DNA of 64,000 bases from the NCBI GenBank assembly GCA_027484825.1, contig JAIXSE010000015.1:248001-312000 (forward strand), in the 5' to 3' direction. Below are positions 35,968 through 46,355 of the stretch, piece by piece (position 1 is the first letter of the stretch; each line of letters begins with the position of its first letter). The notes below the pieces were generated by a model, which made no database searches, had not been told where the DNA came from, and saw only the letters and a program-made list of their open reading frames with translations. The stretch comes from Rubrivivax sp. GTDB lineage: Bacteria; Pseudomonadota; Gammaproteobacteria; Burkholderiales; Burkholderiaceae_C. Both the position numbers and the translations under genes were made by a program.

Positions 35968-37278
35968 CTATGGGGGCGGCGGGCCCAGATGCAGGGCGAC
36001 GGCGAAGCCCGACCCGACCGGCAGCAGGCGCAGGTCGCCGCCGTGGGCCCGGGCCACCAGGTCGGCCATCATCAGACCCAGGCCCATGCGGCCCTCGTAT
36101 TGCTGTCGCTCCAACGCGTCGTTGAGGTCCTCGCGGCGCCATTCCGGCACGCCGGTACCGTTGTCTTCCAGCTCCACCACCATGCCGCCGTCCGGCAACG
36201 GGCGCAGACGCAGCATCAAGCGGGCGGCGCGATGCCGCCAAGCGTTGTCCAGCAGATTGATCAGGGCGGCGGCCAGCAGGTCCGGGTCGCCTTGCACCCA
36301 GGGCTCGGGGGGCAGGTCCAGCTCCAGTTGCTGCGGCAGCGGCAGGTGGGCCAGCAGGGCCGCCAGGTCCAGGCGCTGCCACTGCAGGCTCATGCCGCTG
36401 CGGAACAGGGTCAGCAGCGCGGTGACCACGCGGCGAAGGCGATCGGCGGCCTCGCGGGTGCGCTGCAGGCGCTCGCGCTGCTCCGGATGCGCTTCGCGCA
36501 GGGCCATGGCCAATTGCGTGTCCATGCCAGCCAGGGGTGTGCGCAAGGCATGGGCGGCATGGGCGCTGAAGGCCCGCTCATTGGCCACCCGCTGGGCCAG
36601 GCGCTGGCCCAGGTCCAGCACGGCGGCGCGGATTTCCGCCAGCTCGCGGCGGGGCTGTTCCGGCAGGCTCTGGCGGCTGTCCAGCGGGTCGTACTGGTTC
36701 AGCGATTCGGTCAGGCGGGCCAGCGGCTCCAGCTCCTGCCGGGCGCGCCGGTTGAGCCAGATCATGCACAGGCTGCCCACCAGCAGGGCGGATAGTGCGC
36801 TGGCCATGCCCACCCGCGACCGCACTTCGCGCCGCTCGCTGGTGGTCTGGGCCACCATCAGCCAAGCGGCACCGGCGGGGGACTTGAGCGGGCGGACATG
36901 CACCCGCCAGTCGTCGCCGTCGCTGCCGTCGTCCTTCCAGTCGCTGAAGCCGGCCGGCAACTGCCAGGGCTTGCCCGGCGCCAGGGGGGATCGATGCAGC
37001 AACTGTCCATCGGACGACACCAGTTGCCAGGCGAAGTGGGTGCTCAGGTCATCGTCATCCGCCACTTCGGCGCTCAGCAGGGCATTGTTCTGGCGCAGCA
37101 ACTGACCCAGCACCTGGGAGGACGCCTGGAGCGTCTCGTCCAGCAGCTCGTCCACCTCCTCCTGCACCACCAGCCAGACCGACACCCCGGCCACCAGCGC
37201 CCAGAAGACGGAAATCAGCAGCAGTTGCCGGGCCAGCCGGCCGGCGATCGACGGTTTGCGGGCGGGTGCGGTGCTCAT
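35968..37278 (-). CDS. Sensor histidine kinase (QseC/PmrB-like)
   Basis: A 436-aa kinase with two membrane helices (~18-38 and ~158-176) around a ~115-residue periplasmic sensor, then HisKA and HATPase domains (NLLDNAWRH, DNGTGVP, GLGLMMADL). The phospho-acceptor box is AHALRTPLAGM with His243; the residue after His is Ala rather than the usual Glu. The gene overlaps its response regulator by 4 bp (ATGA). The signal is unknown; the neighbouring PAP2 gene hints at envelope lipid control. Confidence 0.86.
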   Translation of the reverse strand: MSTAPARKPSIAGRLARQLLLISVFWALVAGVSVWLVVQEEVDELLDETLQASSQVLGQLLRQNNALLSAEVADDDDLSTHFAWQLVSSDGQLLHRSPLAPGKPWQLPAGFSDWKDDGSDGDDWRVHVRPLKSPAGAAWLMVAQTTSERREVRSRVGMASALSALLVGSLCMIWLNRRARQELEPLARLTESLNQYDPLDSRQSLPEQPRRELAEIRAAVLDLGQRLAQRVANERAFSAHAAHALRTPLAGMDTQLAMALREAHPEQRERLQRTREAADRLRRVVTALLTLFRSGMSLQWQRLDLAALLAHLPLPQQLELDLPPEPWVQGDPDLLAAALINLLDNAWRHRAARLMLRLRPLPDGGMVVELEDNGTGVPEWRREDLNDALERQQYEGRMGLGLMMADLVARAHGGDLRLLPVGSGFAVALHLGPPPP

Positions 37279-37928
37279 GCGCCCAGCCGGTAGCCCATGC
37301 CGCGCACGGTTTCGATGAGACTGCGGCCGAGCTTGCGTCGCAGGCTGGAGATGTGCACTTCCAGCGCATTGCTCTGCACTTCGGCGTCAGTGCCCAGTAC
37401 CCGCAGCTCCAGCTCATGTTTGGGATAGAGCCGGCCGGCGCGCTGGGCCAGGGCTTCCAGCACGGCCCATTCACGGGCGGTCAGCTCCACCGACAGCCCG
37501 CCGCGGCGGGCCCGCTTGGCGGCCAGGTCCAGCCAGACATCGCCATATTGACGATGAGAGCTGCTGGCGCCCATGTGACGGCGGCTGACGGCCCGCAGCC
37601 GGGCGGCGAGCTCTTCCGGCGCAAAGGGTTTGACCAGATAGTCGTCCGCGCCGCTGTCCAGGCCCTGCAGCCGGTCGGCCAGCAGGTCGCGGGCGGTCAG
37701 CATCAGGGCCGGTGTGGCAACGCCGCGCTGGCGCAGCGACCGCAGCCAGTCCAGGCCCGAGCCGTCGGGCAACTGCCAGTCCACCAGCAGCGCTTCGGCA
37801 TCTTCATATTGACGGGGCAGCAGGTCCGACAGCCGGGTGGCCCAGGTGACCTCGTGGCCTTCGGAGACCAGGAAGTCGCGCAGGCCGCTCCCCAGCAATT
37901 CGTCGTCTTCAAGCAGGAGCAGTCGCAT
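37275..37928 (-). CDS. OmpR-family response regulator (QseB/PmrA-like)
   Basis: A 217-aa regulator. Receiver domain with EDD, phospho-acceptor Asp50 (LLVDWQLPDG) and KPFAPEE; winged-helix domain ending EVHISSLRRKLGRS...VRGMGYRLG. ATG 37928 starts exactly at the receiver. Together with the kinase it forms a two-gene operon divergent from a PAP2 phosphatase gene. The shared intergenic region has four CTTCAG boxes at 11-bp spacing, a likely binding array. Confidence 0.88.
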   Translation of the reverse strand: MRLLLLEDDELLGSGLRDFLVSEGHEVTWATRLSDLLPRQYEDAEALLVDWQLPDGSGLDWLRSLRQRGVATPALMLTARDLLADRLQGLDSGADDYLVKPFAPEELAARLRAVSRRHMGASSSHRQYGDVWLDLAAKRARRGGLSVELTAREWAVLEALAQRAGRLYPKHELELRVLGTDAEVQSNALEVHISSLRRKLGRSLIETVRGMGYRLGA

Positions 37929-38058
37929 CGTGGCAGTGGCGGGGCGGGGACGGATCGGGTGGAACGATACCAGCACCGCCGCTCCGACCCGTCCGGTGGG
38001 CGAATCAGCCCCATGCGGACATCACGGTGCAGCCGTGTTGGCGCAAGAGGCGCGGTTT

Positions 38059-38097
38059 CTTCAGTATGCCTTCAGGTTCGCTTCAGGGACCCTTCAG
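38059..38097 (+). promoter_or_regulatory. Four CTTCAG boxes at exact 11-bp spacing
   Basis: CTTCAG occurs at 38059, 38070, 38081 and 38092, each start 11 bp from the last. OmpR/PhoB-family regulators bind direct repeats with 11-bp period, and PmrA/QseB sites are CTTAAG-like. The array lies 26 bp before the PAP2 start and 130 bp from the regulator start. Confidence 0.8.
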
Positions 38098-38122
38098 CGC
38101 GGTCAAGCCCACTCACGGGGCC

Positions 38123-38911
38123 ATGAAGCCACTTCTGCTGACCGAACTGTCTGATCCTTCCGTCAATCTGCCGGGGGCTGTCGGTGCCGTACCGGGCCCA
38201 CGCTGGCTGCCGCGACTGTCCATTCTGGGCTGGTCGGTGGTGCTGGGGTTGCTGGCGCTGCTGACCTGGGACGGCCTGGGGCTGGACCTGCGGGCGGTGC
38301 GCCTGTTTGGCGACCTTCGCGGCTTTGCCTGGCGGGACCACTGGCTGACGTCGGGCGTCATGCACCAGGGCGGGCGCTGGCTGGCCACGGGGCTGGTCGT
38401 GCTGCTGCTGGTCAATGCGGTGCGACCGCTGTGGCCGGGGCTGACGCGGGGGGAGCGCTGGACGGCGGTGGCGATCACGGCGGTCTGCCTGATCCTCATT
38501 CCCTTGATCAAGCAGGGCAGCAGCACCAGTTGCCCCTGGGACCTGGCGGAGTTCGGCGGCACGGCGCGCTATGTGTCGCACTGGCGCTTTGGCGTGGGCG
38601 ATGGCGGTCCGGGCCACTGCTTCCCCTCCGGCCATGCCAGTTCGGCATTTGCATTCTTCAGCCTGTTTTTCATGTTGCGGCGGGCCTATCCGCGCCAGGC
38701 AGGCGTGGTGCTGGTGGGCGTGATGGTGCTGGGCTTTTGCTACGGCATGGCGCAGATGGCGCGCGGCGCCCACTATCCCAGCCATACCTTGTGGACCGCC
38801 TGGATCTGCTGGTCGGTGACGGTGGGCATGACACGCATCAGTCAGGGAATCAGTGAGCGCATCGGCCAGGGCAAGCACCAAGGCCTGGGCCAGGGCGTCC
38901 ACCAGGGCTGA
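38123..38911 (+). CDS. PAP2-family membrane phosphatase
   Basis: A 262-aa protein with about six membrane helices and the three acid-phosphatase motifs: [10 protein letters not shown] (variant of KxxxxxxRP), PSGHASS and [11 protein letters not shown]. It probably dephosphorylates a membrane lipid such as undecaprenyl or phosphatidylglycerol phosphate or lipid A. The C-terminal tail repeats [15 protein letters not shown]. The divergent PmrAB-like pair and the CTTCAG array suggest that it is a target of that system. ATG 38123 is chosen by the family N-terminus. Confidence 0.85.
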   Translation: MKPLLLTELSDPSVNLPGAVGAVPGPRWLPRLSILGWSVVLGLLALLTWDGLGLDLRAVRLFGDLRGFAWRDHWLTSGVMHQGGRWLATGLVVLLLVNAVRPLWPGLTRGERWTAVAITAVCLILIPLIKQGSSTSCPWDLAEFGGTARYVSHWRFGVGDGGPGHCFPSGHASSAFAFFSLFFMLRRAYPRQAGVVLVGVMVLGFCYGMAQMARGAHYPSHTLWTAWICWSVTVGMTRISQGISERIGQGKHQGLGQGVHQG

Positions 38912-39039
38912 TAGGACCTGCGCGGCGCGCACGACGCCGACCGGTCAGGCGGCCTGACGGCGGCGACATAGCCGGCTACTACCCGCGCGGAGCACTTGCT
39001 TTCCAGAATGGGGCTTCCCCTCGAACTCTGGAGACATTC

Positions 39040-39618
39040 ATGGGCAAGAAGCTTCTGTTGCTGGCAGGTGACTATGTGGAGGACTACGAGATCATGGTGC
39101 CGTTCCAGGCCTTGCTGGCGGTGGGGCACCAGGTGCATGCGGTCTGTCCGGGCAAGAAGGCTGGGGACTACGTCCTGACGGCGATCCACGACTTCGAGGG
39201 GGCACAGACCTACTCGGAAAAGCCCGGCCACCGTTTCGTTTTGAACGCCACCTTTGACGAGGTGGACCCGGCCACCTACGACGCCCTGGTCATTCCGGGC
39301 GGCCGCGCGCCCGAATATTTGCGGACGATGCCCAAGGTGCTGCCGCTGGTGCAGCATTTTTCGCAGGCGGGCAAGCCGATTGCAGCCATCTGCCATGGGG
39401 CGCAGTTGCTGGCGGCGGCGGGCGTGATTCGCGGCAAGCGGGTGTCGGCCTATCCGGCGTGTGCGGCGGAAGTTGAGCTGGCGGGCGCCAGTTTTGCGGA
39501 CATCCCGGTTGACCAGGCGGTGACGGACGGCCAATTGGTGACGGCACCGGCCTGGCCTGCGCATCCGGCCTGGATTGCGCAATTCCTGACGGTGCTGGGC
39601 ACCCGCATCACCCCATGA
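39040..39618 (+). CDS. DJ-1/PfpI family protein
   Basis: A 192-aa cysteine-nucleophile protein: [18 protein letters not shown] at the start, the elbow [19 protein letters not shown] with the reactive Cys, and [16 protein letters not shown]. Members act as glyoxalases, deglycases or chaperones against carbonyl stress. No partner gene is obvious. Confidence 0.88.
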   Translation: MGKKLLLLAGDYVEDYEIMVPFQALLAVGHQVHAVCPGKKAGDYVLTAIHDFEGAQTYSEKPGHRFVLNATFDEVDPATYDALVIPGGRAPEYLRTMPKVLPLVQHFSQAGKPIAAICHGAQLLAAAGVIRGKRVSAYPACAAEVELAGASFADIPVDQAVTDGQLVTAPAWPAHPAWIAQFLTVLGTRITP

Positions 39619-39745
39619 GGGACTGGGTGGGTGCTGGGAGTGGCGCCTGACGCAGCGCAGAATCGACCCCGGCCCTCCCTGATCGCCCTGCCACGCAGGA
39701 CGTCGCTCAGCGATGGCTGATCCACGATTCAAAAGGGGCAACACC

Positions 39746-40123
39746 ATGTGTCAGGTTTTCATCAGTGCTGATCCACAGAGTTATGAATCGCGCACGCGCT
39801 CGGTGCGACTGCACGGTGTCGTCACCAGCATCCGCCTTGAGAATTTGCACTGGGAGGTCCTGGAGGAGATTGCGGCGCGTGACGGCCTATCCGTCACCCA
39901 ACTGATCACCCGCTTGTATGACGAGCTGGTGCAGGCCCGTGGCGCCGTGGGCAACTTTGCCTCATTCCTGCGCGTCTCCGCCCTCCGCTACATGGCCTTG
40001 GTCGCCCAGCATCGCATCCCCGCCGACCCTACCATCCCCTTGCGCACCCTCAACCCCGACACCGTCCTGAACGGCCTCCCTCCCGGCTGGACGCACCCCC
40101 TCCACCCCCTCCACCTCTCCTAA
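39746..40123 (+). CDS. Ribbon-helix-helix domain protein
   Basis: A 125-aa protein. Residues ~15-70 fit the RHH_4-type fold: RTRSVRLHGVVTSIRLENLHWEVLEEIA (key part TSIRLENLHWEVLEEIA) then SVTQLITRLYDEL. The remaining tail is proline-rich. It is likely a small DNA-binding regulator. A strong AAAAGGGGC ribosome site favours ATG 39746 over the upstream ATG at 39713. Confidence 0.78.
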   Translation: MCQVFISADPQSYESRTRSVRLHGVVTSIRLENLHWEVLEEIAARDGLSVTQLITRLYDELVQARGAVGNFASFLRVSALRYMALVAQHRIPADPTIPLRTLNPDTVLNGLPPGWTHPLHPLHLS

Positions 40124-40152
40124 AACAAAAAGGGCTTCCCAAAGGAAGCCCT
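40122..40152 (-). terminator. Rho-independent terminator (minus strand)
   Basis: AGGGCTTCC-CAAA-GGAAGCCCT (40131-40152) is flanked on the left by AAAACAAAA, giving a T-rich tail on the minus strand. It probably ends glutamate dehydrogenase transcripts after they cross the 40.2-40.4 kb repeats. Confidence 0.8.
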
Positions 40153-40185
40153 CATGCCGCGCGCCCCAAAGGGCCGCGCCATAAT

Positions 40186-40408
40186 GCGCGCCCTCCGAGC
40201 CGCGCCCCTCAAGCAGAGGACGTGGAACTGGCTCCGCCAGGCCACTGTCCTCGCCCCCCGGTGGGGGGGCCGCCGTCAGGCGGTAGGGGGGAGAGCCATG
40301 CCGCGCGCCCTCCGGGCCGCGCCCCTCAAGCAGAGGACGTGGAACTGGCTTCGCCAGGCCACTGTCCTCGCCCCCCTGGGGGGGCCGCCGTCAGGCGGTA
40401 GGGGGGGG
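40186..40408. repeat. Tandem 117-bp repeat with hairpins, related to the three-hairpin family
   Basis: Two copies start at 40186 and 40303. Each has the shared CTGGC-NNC-GCCAG hairpin within GTGGAACTGG...CCACTG, then a C-run/G-run hairpin (CCCCCC-TGG-GGGGG type) and CCGCC-GTCA-GGCGG. The second copy stops at the base before the glutamate dehydrogenase stop codon. Confidence 0.9.
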
Positions 40409-41680
40409 TCAGGGATACAATCCGCGTTCTTCGCGGGCTTGCAGGACGCGCGTGCAAGCGACCGTGAAAGCGGCAGTGCGCAGCGGGATTTTGTGCTGTT
40501 CCGACGTATCCCAGATCCCCTTAAAGGCACCGATCAGGATCTTGTCCAGACGCACATTGATCTCGTCTTCCGTCCAGAAGAACGACGAGAAGTCCTGCAC
40601 CCACTCGAAGTAGGACACCGTCACACCGCCCGCATTGGCGATCACGTCCGGCACCACGATGATGCCGCGGTCCGCCAGCACGGCGTCGCCGTCCGGGGTG
40701 GTCGGGCCGTTGGCGCCTTCCAGCACCACACGCGTCTGCACGCGCTTGGCACGCTCCGCCGTGATCTGCCCTTCCAGCGCGGCCGGAATCAGCACGTCGG
40801 ACTTCACGTCCCAGAACTGCTCGTTCTCGATCCGGTCCGCCCCCTTGAAGCCGCCCACGCCGCCGGTCTGGGCCACATGGTCCAGCAGGCTGGTCATGTC
40901 CAGGCCCTTCTCGTTCAGGATGGTGCCGGTGTGGTCCTGCACGGCCACGATCTTGGCGCCGTTGGCGGCGAACATCTTGGCAGCCACCGAACCCACATTG
41001 CCGAAGCCCTGGACGGCCACGCGGGCACCGTCCATCTCCACGCCCAGGCGGCGCATGGCTTCACGCCCCACCACGAACACGCCGCGGCCGGTTGCCGCCA
41101 CACGGCCCAGCGAGCCGCCCAGCGGGATGGGCTTGCCGGTGACCACGCCGGTCGCGGTGGCGCCGACGTTCATCGAATACGTGTCCATCATCCAGGCCAT
41201 GATCTGGCCGTTGGTGTTCACGTCCGGTGCCGGGATGTCCTGCGTCGGGCCGATGATGATGCCGATCTCGCTGGTGTAGCGGCGGGTGACCTTTTCCAGC
41301 TCCTTGAGCGAGAGCTGCTTGGGGTCCAGGCGGATGCCGCCCTTGGCGCCGCCGTAAGGCAGGTTGACGGCGGCGTTCTTGACCGTCATCCAGGCCGACA
41401 GGGCCATCACTTCTTCCAGCGTCACGTCCGGGTGGTAGCGCACGCCGCCCTTGCCGGGGCCGCGGGTCAGGCTGTGCTGCACCCGGTAGCCTTCAAAGTG
41501 TGCAATGGTGCCGTTGTCCAGTTCGATGGGGATGTCCACGATCAGCGCACGCTTGGGACGGCGCAGCGTTTCCACCCAGCGGGCCAGCTTGCCCAGGTAG
41601 GGCTCGACGGCGTCGATCTGCGACAGGTAGGTGCCCCAGGGACTGTTGCGCGTGGGCGAAACGAAAGACAGATTGGGCAT
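40409..41680 (-). CDS. Glu/Leu/Phe/Val dehydrogenase (glutamate dehydrogenase)
   Basis: A 423-aa amino-acid dehydrogenase. The catalytic region reads [16 protein letters not shown] and [11 protein letters not shown] with the active Lys; the NAD-binding fold is [17 protein letters not shown]. Length and sequence fit the hexameric catabolic NAD-type glutamate dehydrogenase (GudB/RocG-like). It interconverts glutamate and 2-oxoglutarate plus ammonia. An ACGGAG ribosome site lies 7 bp before ATG 41680. The same frame stays open far upstream, antisense to the antiporter gene, which is not coding. Confidence 0.93.
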   Translation of the reverse strand: MPNLSFVSPTRNSPWGTYLSQIDAVEPYLGKLARWVETLRRPKRALIVDIPIELDNGTIAHFEGYRVQHSLTRGPGKGGVRYHPDVTLEEVMALSAWMTVKNAAVNLPYGGAKGGIRLDPKQLSLKELEKVTRRYTSEIGIIIGPTQDIPAPDVNTNGQIMAWMMDTYSMNVGATATGVVTGKPIPLGGSLGRVAATGRGVFVVGREAMRRLGVEMDGARVAVQGFGNVGSVAAKMFAANGAKIVAVQDHTGTILNEKGLDMTSLLDHVAQTGGVGGFKGADRIENEQFWDVKSDVLIPAALEGQITAERAKRVQTRVVLEGANGPTTPDGDAVLADRGIIVVPDVIANAGGVTVSYFEWVQDFSSFFWTEDEINVRLDKILIGAFKGIWDTSEQHKIPLRTAAFTVACTRVLQAREERGLYP

Positions 41681-41998
41681 GAAATGCTCCGTAACTTTTC
41701 GGTGGCGCGAACGGTACCCTGAAGCCTCACCGGTTCGCCACGTCCGGCAAAGCCGCTTGCACATGCGGGCATGCACCCGATGCATAAGCCCACAAGTTTG
41801 CCGCTGCAGCGTGACGAACGCCAGCCTCTGAAGGGGGTTGAGGCCCTCCCGAGAAAGGGCGAACGCCGACATGACCTTGGTCAGGCTGTCGACGTTTTGA
41901 GACGTCCGGCCCACGCGCAGGTCGCAAGCCGACGAACCTGGGCGAAACCTTGCCGGTTTGGGGTCGGCGCCGCGGGGCGGACCAGTAGGATCGGGGCC
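41681..41998. other. Divergent promoter region
   Basis: About 318 bp between the glutamate dehydrogenase and antiporter starts. No gene was recognised; it should contain both promoters, but no clear -35/-10 pair stood out. Confidence 0.4.
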
Positions 41999-43996
41999 AT
42001 GCTGACCGCCCTGGATCTGACCCTTGTCTACCTCATCGCCGCTGTGCTGGGCGTGGTGGTCTGCCGTTCGCTCAAGCTGCCGCCCATCCTCGGTTATCTG
42101 GTGGTGGGGGTGGTGATCGGGCCCAATGCGCTGTCCCTGGCCAGCGACGTCCCCGGCGTGCAGCATCTGGCGGAATTCGGCGTGGTGTTCCTCATGTTCG
42201 CCATCGGCCTGGAATTCAACCTGCCCAAGCTGCACAGCATGCGCTCGCTGGTCTTTGGGCTGGGGCTGCTGCAGGTGGTCATCACCGTGGGCGGCACCAT
42301 CCTGGGCAATGTCTTCCTGGAATGGGCCTTCGCCATGGCGGGCAGCCACTGGGATCTGAGCTGGCAGGGCGCCCTGGTGCTGGGGGCCGCCATGGCCATG
42401 AGTTCCACCGCCATCGTGGTCAAGCTCATGGCCGAGCGGCTGGAACTGGAGAGCGAGCATGGCCGACGGGTGATCGGCGTGCTGCTGTTCCAGGACCTGG
42501 CGGTGGTCCCGCTGCTGGTGCTGATTCCGGCCCTGAGCGGCAGCGGCAGCGCCATGGCCCAGTCGCTGGGCTGGGCAGGGCTCAAGGCGGTGCTGCTGCT
42601 GACCTTGCTGCTGACCGGCGGCCAGCATGTGATGCGCCGCTGGCTGACGCTGGTGGCCCGGCGCAAGAGCCAGGAGCTCTTCATGCTCAACCTGCTGCTG
42701 GTCACCCTGGGGCTGGCCTGGCTGACCGAGCATGCGGGCCTGTCGCTGGCGCTGGGCGCTTTTGTGGCGGGCATGCTGATCGCGGAAACCGAATACCGCC
42801 ATCAGGTGGAAACCGACATCCGCCCCTTCCACGATGTGCTGCTGGGGCTGTTCTTCATCACCATCGGCATGCGGCTGGACTGGCAGACGCTGGTGTACCA
42901 GTGGCCGCTGGTGATCGTGCTGACCCTGGTGCCCACCTTTGCCAAGTTCGTGCTGGTGGCGGGGCTGGCCAAGCTGTTCAAGGCCCCCACCGGGGCGGCG
43001 CTGCGCACCGGCCTGTATCTCGCGCAGGCGGGGGAATTCGGCTTCGTGCTGCTCACCCTGGGCGCCCAGCAGAACCTGATCGCAGCCCAATGGGTCAGCC
43101 CGGTGCTGGCGGCCATGGTCCTGTCCATGTTGATGACGCCGCTGCTGATCGAATACAGCGACCGTATCGTCATGAAGATGTCGGCCAGCGACTGGCTGCT
43201 GCAGTCGGTGCAACTGACCACCATTGCGAAGAAGGCCATCAAGACCGATGCCCACGTCATCATCTGCGGCTACGGGCGCAGCGGGCAGAACCTGGCGCGA
43301 TTGCTCGAGGCCGAAGGCATCCCCTACATGGCGCTGGACCTGGACCCGGACCGTGTGCGCCAGGCCGCCGCCGCGGGCCAGAGCGTGGTGTTCGGAGACG
43401 CCGCCCGGCTGCCCAGCCTGATCGCTGCCGGGCTGTCCCGCGCCAGCGCGCTGGTCATCAGCTATCACGACACGCCGTCGGCCCTGAAGGTGCTGCATGA
43501 AGTGCGCAGCCATGCGCCTCAAGTGCCGGTGGTCGTGCGCACGATTGACGACACCGACCTGGAGAAGCTGCGCGCCGCCGGGGCGACTGAAGTGGTGCCC
43601 GAGGCCATTGAAGGGTCGCTGATGCTGGCCAGTCATGCCCTGGCCCTGGTGGGCGTGCCGATGCGGCGCGTGCTGCGCATTGCCCGGGACGCGCGGGACC
43701 GCCGTTACGGGCTGCTGCGGGGCTACTTCCACGGCCTGGATGACGACACCGGCGAGGACCGGGACCAGGCACGGCTGCAGTCCATCTCGCTGCCGGCCGG
43801 CAGTGTGCTCAATGGCTGCAAGCTCGGAGAGGTGGGCACGGTGGCCTGGGGGGTGAGTGTGATCTCGATCAAGCGCAGCAATGGCGCGGTGCTTACCGCC
43901 GAAGACGACGTGGTGCTGCAGGGCGGGGACACGCTGGTGATCTCGGGCACGCCGGAGGCGCTGGCCAGGGCCGAACACGGGCTACTGGTCGGCTGA
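41999..43996 (+). CDS. CPA2 monovalent cation:proton antiporter (KefB/KefC/YbaL-like)
   Basis: A 665-aa protein: ~12 membrane helices starting [20 protein letters not shown], with [14 protein letters not shown] and [20 protein letters not shown], then a cytoplasmic TrkA_N (RCK) domain ([19 protein letters not shown]) and a TrkA_C domain ([18 protein letters not shown]). It likely exchanges K+ or Na+ for H+ under nucleotide control. ATG 41999 begins the first helix. No KefF/KefG partner is adjacent. Confidence 0.89.
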   Translation: MLTALDLTLVYLIAAVLGVVVCRSLKLPPILGYLVVGVVIGPNALSLASDVPGVQHLAEFGVVFLMFAIGLEFNLPKLHSMRSLVFGLGLLQVVITVGGTILGNVFLEWAFAMAGSHWDLSWQGALVLGAAMAMSSTAIVVKLMAERLELESEHGRRVIGVLLFQDLAVVPLLVLIPALSGSGSAMAQSLGWAGLKAVLLLTLLLTGGQHVMRRWLTLVARRKSQELFMLNLLLVTLGLAWLTEHAGLSLALGAFVAGMLIAETEYRHQVETDIRPFHDVLLGLFFITIGMRLDWQTLVYQWPLVIVLTLVPTFAKFVLVAGLAKLFKAPTGAALRTGLYLAQAGEFGFVLLTLGAQQNLIAAQWVSPVLAAMVLSMLMTPLLIEYSDRIVMKMSASDWLLQSVQLTTIAKKAIKTDAHVIICGYGRSGQNLARLLEAEGIPYMALDLDPDRVRQAAAAGQSVVFGDAARLPSLIAAGLSRASALVISYHDTPSALKVLHEVRSHAPQVPVVVRTIDDTDLEKLRAAGATEVVPEAIEGSLMLASHALALVGVPMRRVLRIARDARDRRYGLLRGYFHGLDDDTGEDRDQARLQSISLPAGSVLNGCKLGEVGTVAWGVSVISIKRSNGAVLTAEDDVVLQGGDTLVISGTPEALARAEHGLLVG

Positions 43997-44023
43997 TCCC
44001 CGGCTGATCCCCGGCTGATCCGC
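43990..44023. repeat. Short 11-bp tandem repeat over the antiporter stop
   Basis: GGCTGATCCCC is repeated about three times; the first unit contains the stop codon. It is likely slippage-derived. Confidence 0.7.
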
Positions 44024-44117
44024 CCCCGATGCCCGCCGGGCCCCCACGGCGCGGATTCACCACGCTGCCGCCTGCGCGACAGAACGCCGGCAGGCAATGC
44101 GCCACACTGGATTCCCT

Positions 44118-44852
44118 ATGTTGGACCTGTTGCCCCGCAGCCCCCATCGCCGTCGCATTTATCTGATGCGCCACGGCGCGGTCACTTACTTCGACGGCGC
44201 CACCGGTCGGCCGGTGCTGCCGGAGCAGGTGCAGCTCAACGAGGACGGGGTGGCCCAGGCCCGGGCTGCCGGTGAGGCGTTTGCCGGGGCGGGTGTGCGG
44301 TTTGATCGCGTCATCGTCTCCGGCCTGCCCCGCACCGTTCAGACGGCCGAGCTGGTGCTCGCCCAAGCCGGTCAGTCGGCATTGCCCGTGCAGGTGTGGC
44401 CGGAATGGCAGGAGATCCGCGGGGGTCGCCTGGGTGACATCCCGGATGAGGCGCTGGTGAAGGCCTTCACCGGCCTGCAGCAAAGCCCCGTGGACGAGGA
44501 ACAGCGCTTTCTCAATGGCGAGCGCATCGGCGACCTGCTGGACCGGGTGCTGGGCGGCGTCGAGCGCTTGCGGGCCGACCCGGACTGGGACTGCGCCCTG
44601 CTGGTCCTGCACGGGGTGGTCAATGCGGCCCTGCTGTCCCATGCCGTCAGTGGCGGTCAGCGGCTGATGATGGGCAGCTGGGTCCAATCCCCGGCCTGCA
44701 TCAATGTGCTGGACATGGGCCCCGGCCCGGCCGACTGGCTGCTGCGGGTCTGCAATTTCGCTCCGTTGCATCCGCTGCATGCGGATGAGCGGTCCACCAC
44801 CATGGAAGCGCTGTTTGCCCAGTACCTGCGCTACCGTCAACAGCGCGCTTGA
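44118..44852 (+). CDS. Histidine phosphatase superfamily (phosphoglycerate-mutase-like)
   Basis: A 244-aa protein with the phospho-histidine motif [24 protein letters not shown] and the second catalytic His in [11 protein letters not shown]. Substrates in this family range from sugar phosphates to phosphoproteins. The start is uncertain: ATG 44118 or ATG 44097. It is 23 bp upstream of an acyl-CoA dehydrogenase gene, an arrangement that suggests co-transcription with lipid or acyl metabolism. Confidence 0.84.
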   Translation: MLDLLPRSPHRRRIYLMRHGAVTYFDGATGRPVLPEQVQLNEDGVAQARAAGEAFAGAGVRFDRVIVSGLPRTVQTAELVLAQAGQSALPVQVWPEWQEIRGGRLGDIPDEALVKAFTGLQQSPVDEEQRFLNGERIGDLLDRVLGGVERLRADPDWDCALLVLHGVVNAALLSHAVSGGQRLMMGSWVQSPACINVLDMGPGPADWLLRVCNFAPLHPLHADERSTTMEALFAQYLRYRQQRA

Positions 44853-44875
44853 GCGCCCTGCCTCCGGGAGGATCC

Positions 44876-46138
44876 ATGAACTTCGACTACAGCCCCAAAG
44901 TGCAGCAGTTGCAGGAACGTCTGCTGGCGTTCTTTGACCAGCACATCTATCCCAACGAAAAGCGCTATCACGAGGAGGTGGAGGCCAACCGCCAGGCTGG
45001 CAATGCCTGGGTGCCCACCCGCGTGATCGAGGAGCTCAAGCCCAAGGCCCGCGCCGCCGGGCTGTGGAACCTGTTCCTGCCGCGCTCGCAGCGGGCGCCG
45101 GAGGGCTTGTCCAATCTGGAATATGCGCCGCTGTGCGAGATCATGGGCCGGGTGCATTGGGCGCCGGAGGTCTTCAACTGCTCGGCCCCGGACACCGGCA
45201 ACATGGAGACGCTGGAGCGGTATGCCACCGAGTCGCTCAAGGACCGCTGGCTGGCGCCGCTGCTGCGCGGCGAGATCCGCTCGGCATTCCTGATGACCGA
45301 GCCCGACGTGGCCTCGTCCGACGCCACCAACATCGAATGCCGCATCGAGCGGGACGGTGACCACTACGTCATCAACGGCACCAAGTGGTGGTCCTCCGGC
45401 GCCGGCGACCCGCGCTGCGCGCTCTACATCGTGATGGGCAAGACCAATCCGGAGGCTGGCCGCCATGAGCAGCAGTCGATGGTGCTGGTGCCGGCCGACA
45501 CGGCGGGCATCACCGTCAAGCGCCATCTGAGCGTGTTCGGCTACGACGATGCGCCGCACGGTCACATGGAGATCGAGTTGCGCAATGTGCGGGTGCCGGT
45601 GGAGAACATCCTGCTGGGCGAGGGCCGTGGCTTCGAGATCGCGCAGGGCCGGCTGGGCCCGGGCCGCATCCACCACTGCATGCGCTCGATCGGCGCGGCT
45701 GAGCGGGCGCTGGAGCTGATGTGCCAGCGCGCCATCGCCCGCACCGCCTTCGGCAAGACCCTGGCGCAGCAGACCGTGACCCAGGAGCGCATTGCCGAGG
45801 CCCGCTGCAGCATCGAGCAGGCCCGCCTGCTGACCTTGAAGGCGGCCTACATGATGGACACCGTGGGCAACAAGGTGGCCAAGGCCGAGATCGCGATGAT
45901 CAAGATCGTGGCCCCGAGCATGGCGCTGAAGGTCATCGACTGGGCCATGCAGGTGTATGGCGGCATGGGCATCAGCCAGGACACGCCGCTGGCCTACATG
46001 TGGGCCGGACAGCGCACCCTGCGGTTTGCCGACGGCCCGGATGAGGTGCACCGCAATTCGCTGGCCAAGCTGGAGCTGGCGCGCCACATGAAGCTGCCCA
46101 GCAGCGCGGTGGACATGCCGGTCACGCGCGGCAGCTGA
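44876..46138 (+). CDS. Acyl-CoA dehydrogenase
   Basis: A 420-aa flavoprotein of the ACAD family with the FAD/substrate motifs [16 protein letters not shown] and [32 protein letters not shown], and [19 protein letters not shown] at the C-terminus. It resembles the FadE10/ACAD11 C-terminal type. It oxidises an acyl-CoA to the 2-enoyl-CoA. A GGGAGGA ribosome site lies 4 bp before ATG 44876, better than the upstream start at 44849. Confidence 0.91.
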   Translation: MNFDYSPKVQQLQERLLAFFDQHIYPNEKRYHEEVEANRQAGNAWVPTRVIEELKPKARAAGLWNLFLPRSQRAPEGLSNLEYAPLCEIMGRVHWAPEVFNCSAPDTGNMETLERYATESLKDRWLAPLLRGEIRSAFLMTEPDVASSDATNIECRIERDGDHYVINGTKWWSSGAGDPRCALYIVMGKTNPEAGRHEQQSMVLVPADTAGITVKRHLSVFGYDDAPHGHMEIELRNVRVPVENILLGEGRGFEIAQGRLGPGRIHHCMRSIGAAERALELMCQRAIARTAFGKTLAQQTVTQERIAEARCSIEQARLLTLKAAYMMDTVGNKVAKAEIAMIKIVAPSMALKVIDWAMQVYGGMGISQDTPLAYMWAGQRTLRFADGPDEVHRNSLAKLELARHMKLPSSAVDMPVTRGS

Positions 46139-46255
46139 GCGGGCTCGACCCCGGACCCCGGGGTGAGCCGCGCGGGCCGGGTATGCCGACAGGGCGTGCC
46201 GACAGGGTGTGGGGAAGCGCATACGTCGGTGAAATCGGGGACGCCCAAAAGTCGT

Positions 46256-46272
46256 TGCAACAAGCTGTTGCA
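46256..46272. promoter_or_regulatory. Perfect inverted repeat upstream of a GGDEF gene
   Basis: TGCAACA-AGC-TGTTGCA lies 84 bp before the PAS-GGDEF start. No T-run follows; it is operator-like in size. Confidence 0.4.
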
Positions 46273-46355
46273 TGCGTTCCCCCGTCGGGGGCGTACCCGA
46301 CCGTTCGGCAGGTGGATAGGATTCGCCCACCCTTGCGTCGAACCCCGTCCCCCTC

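Noticed and set aside
40409-43978. An 1189-codon minus-strand open frame
   Set aside because: Only 40409-41680 encodes glutamate dehydrogenase. The rest is antisense to the KefB/C-like antiporter and is His/Gln-rich low-complexity shadow sequence, common in high-GC DNA.
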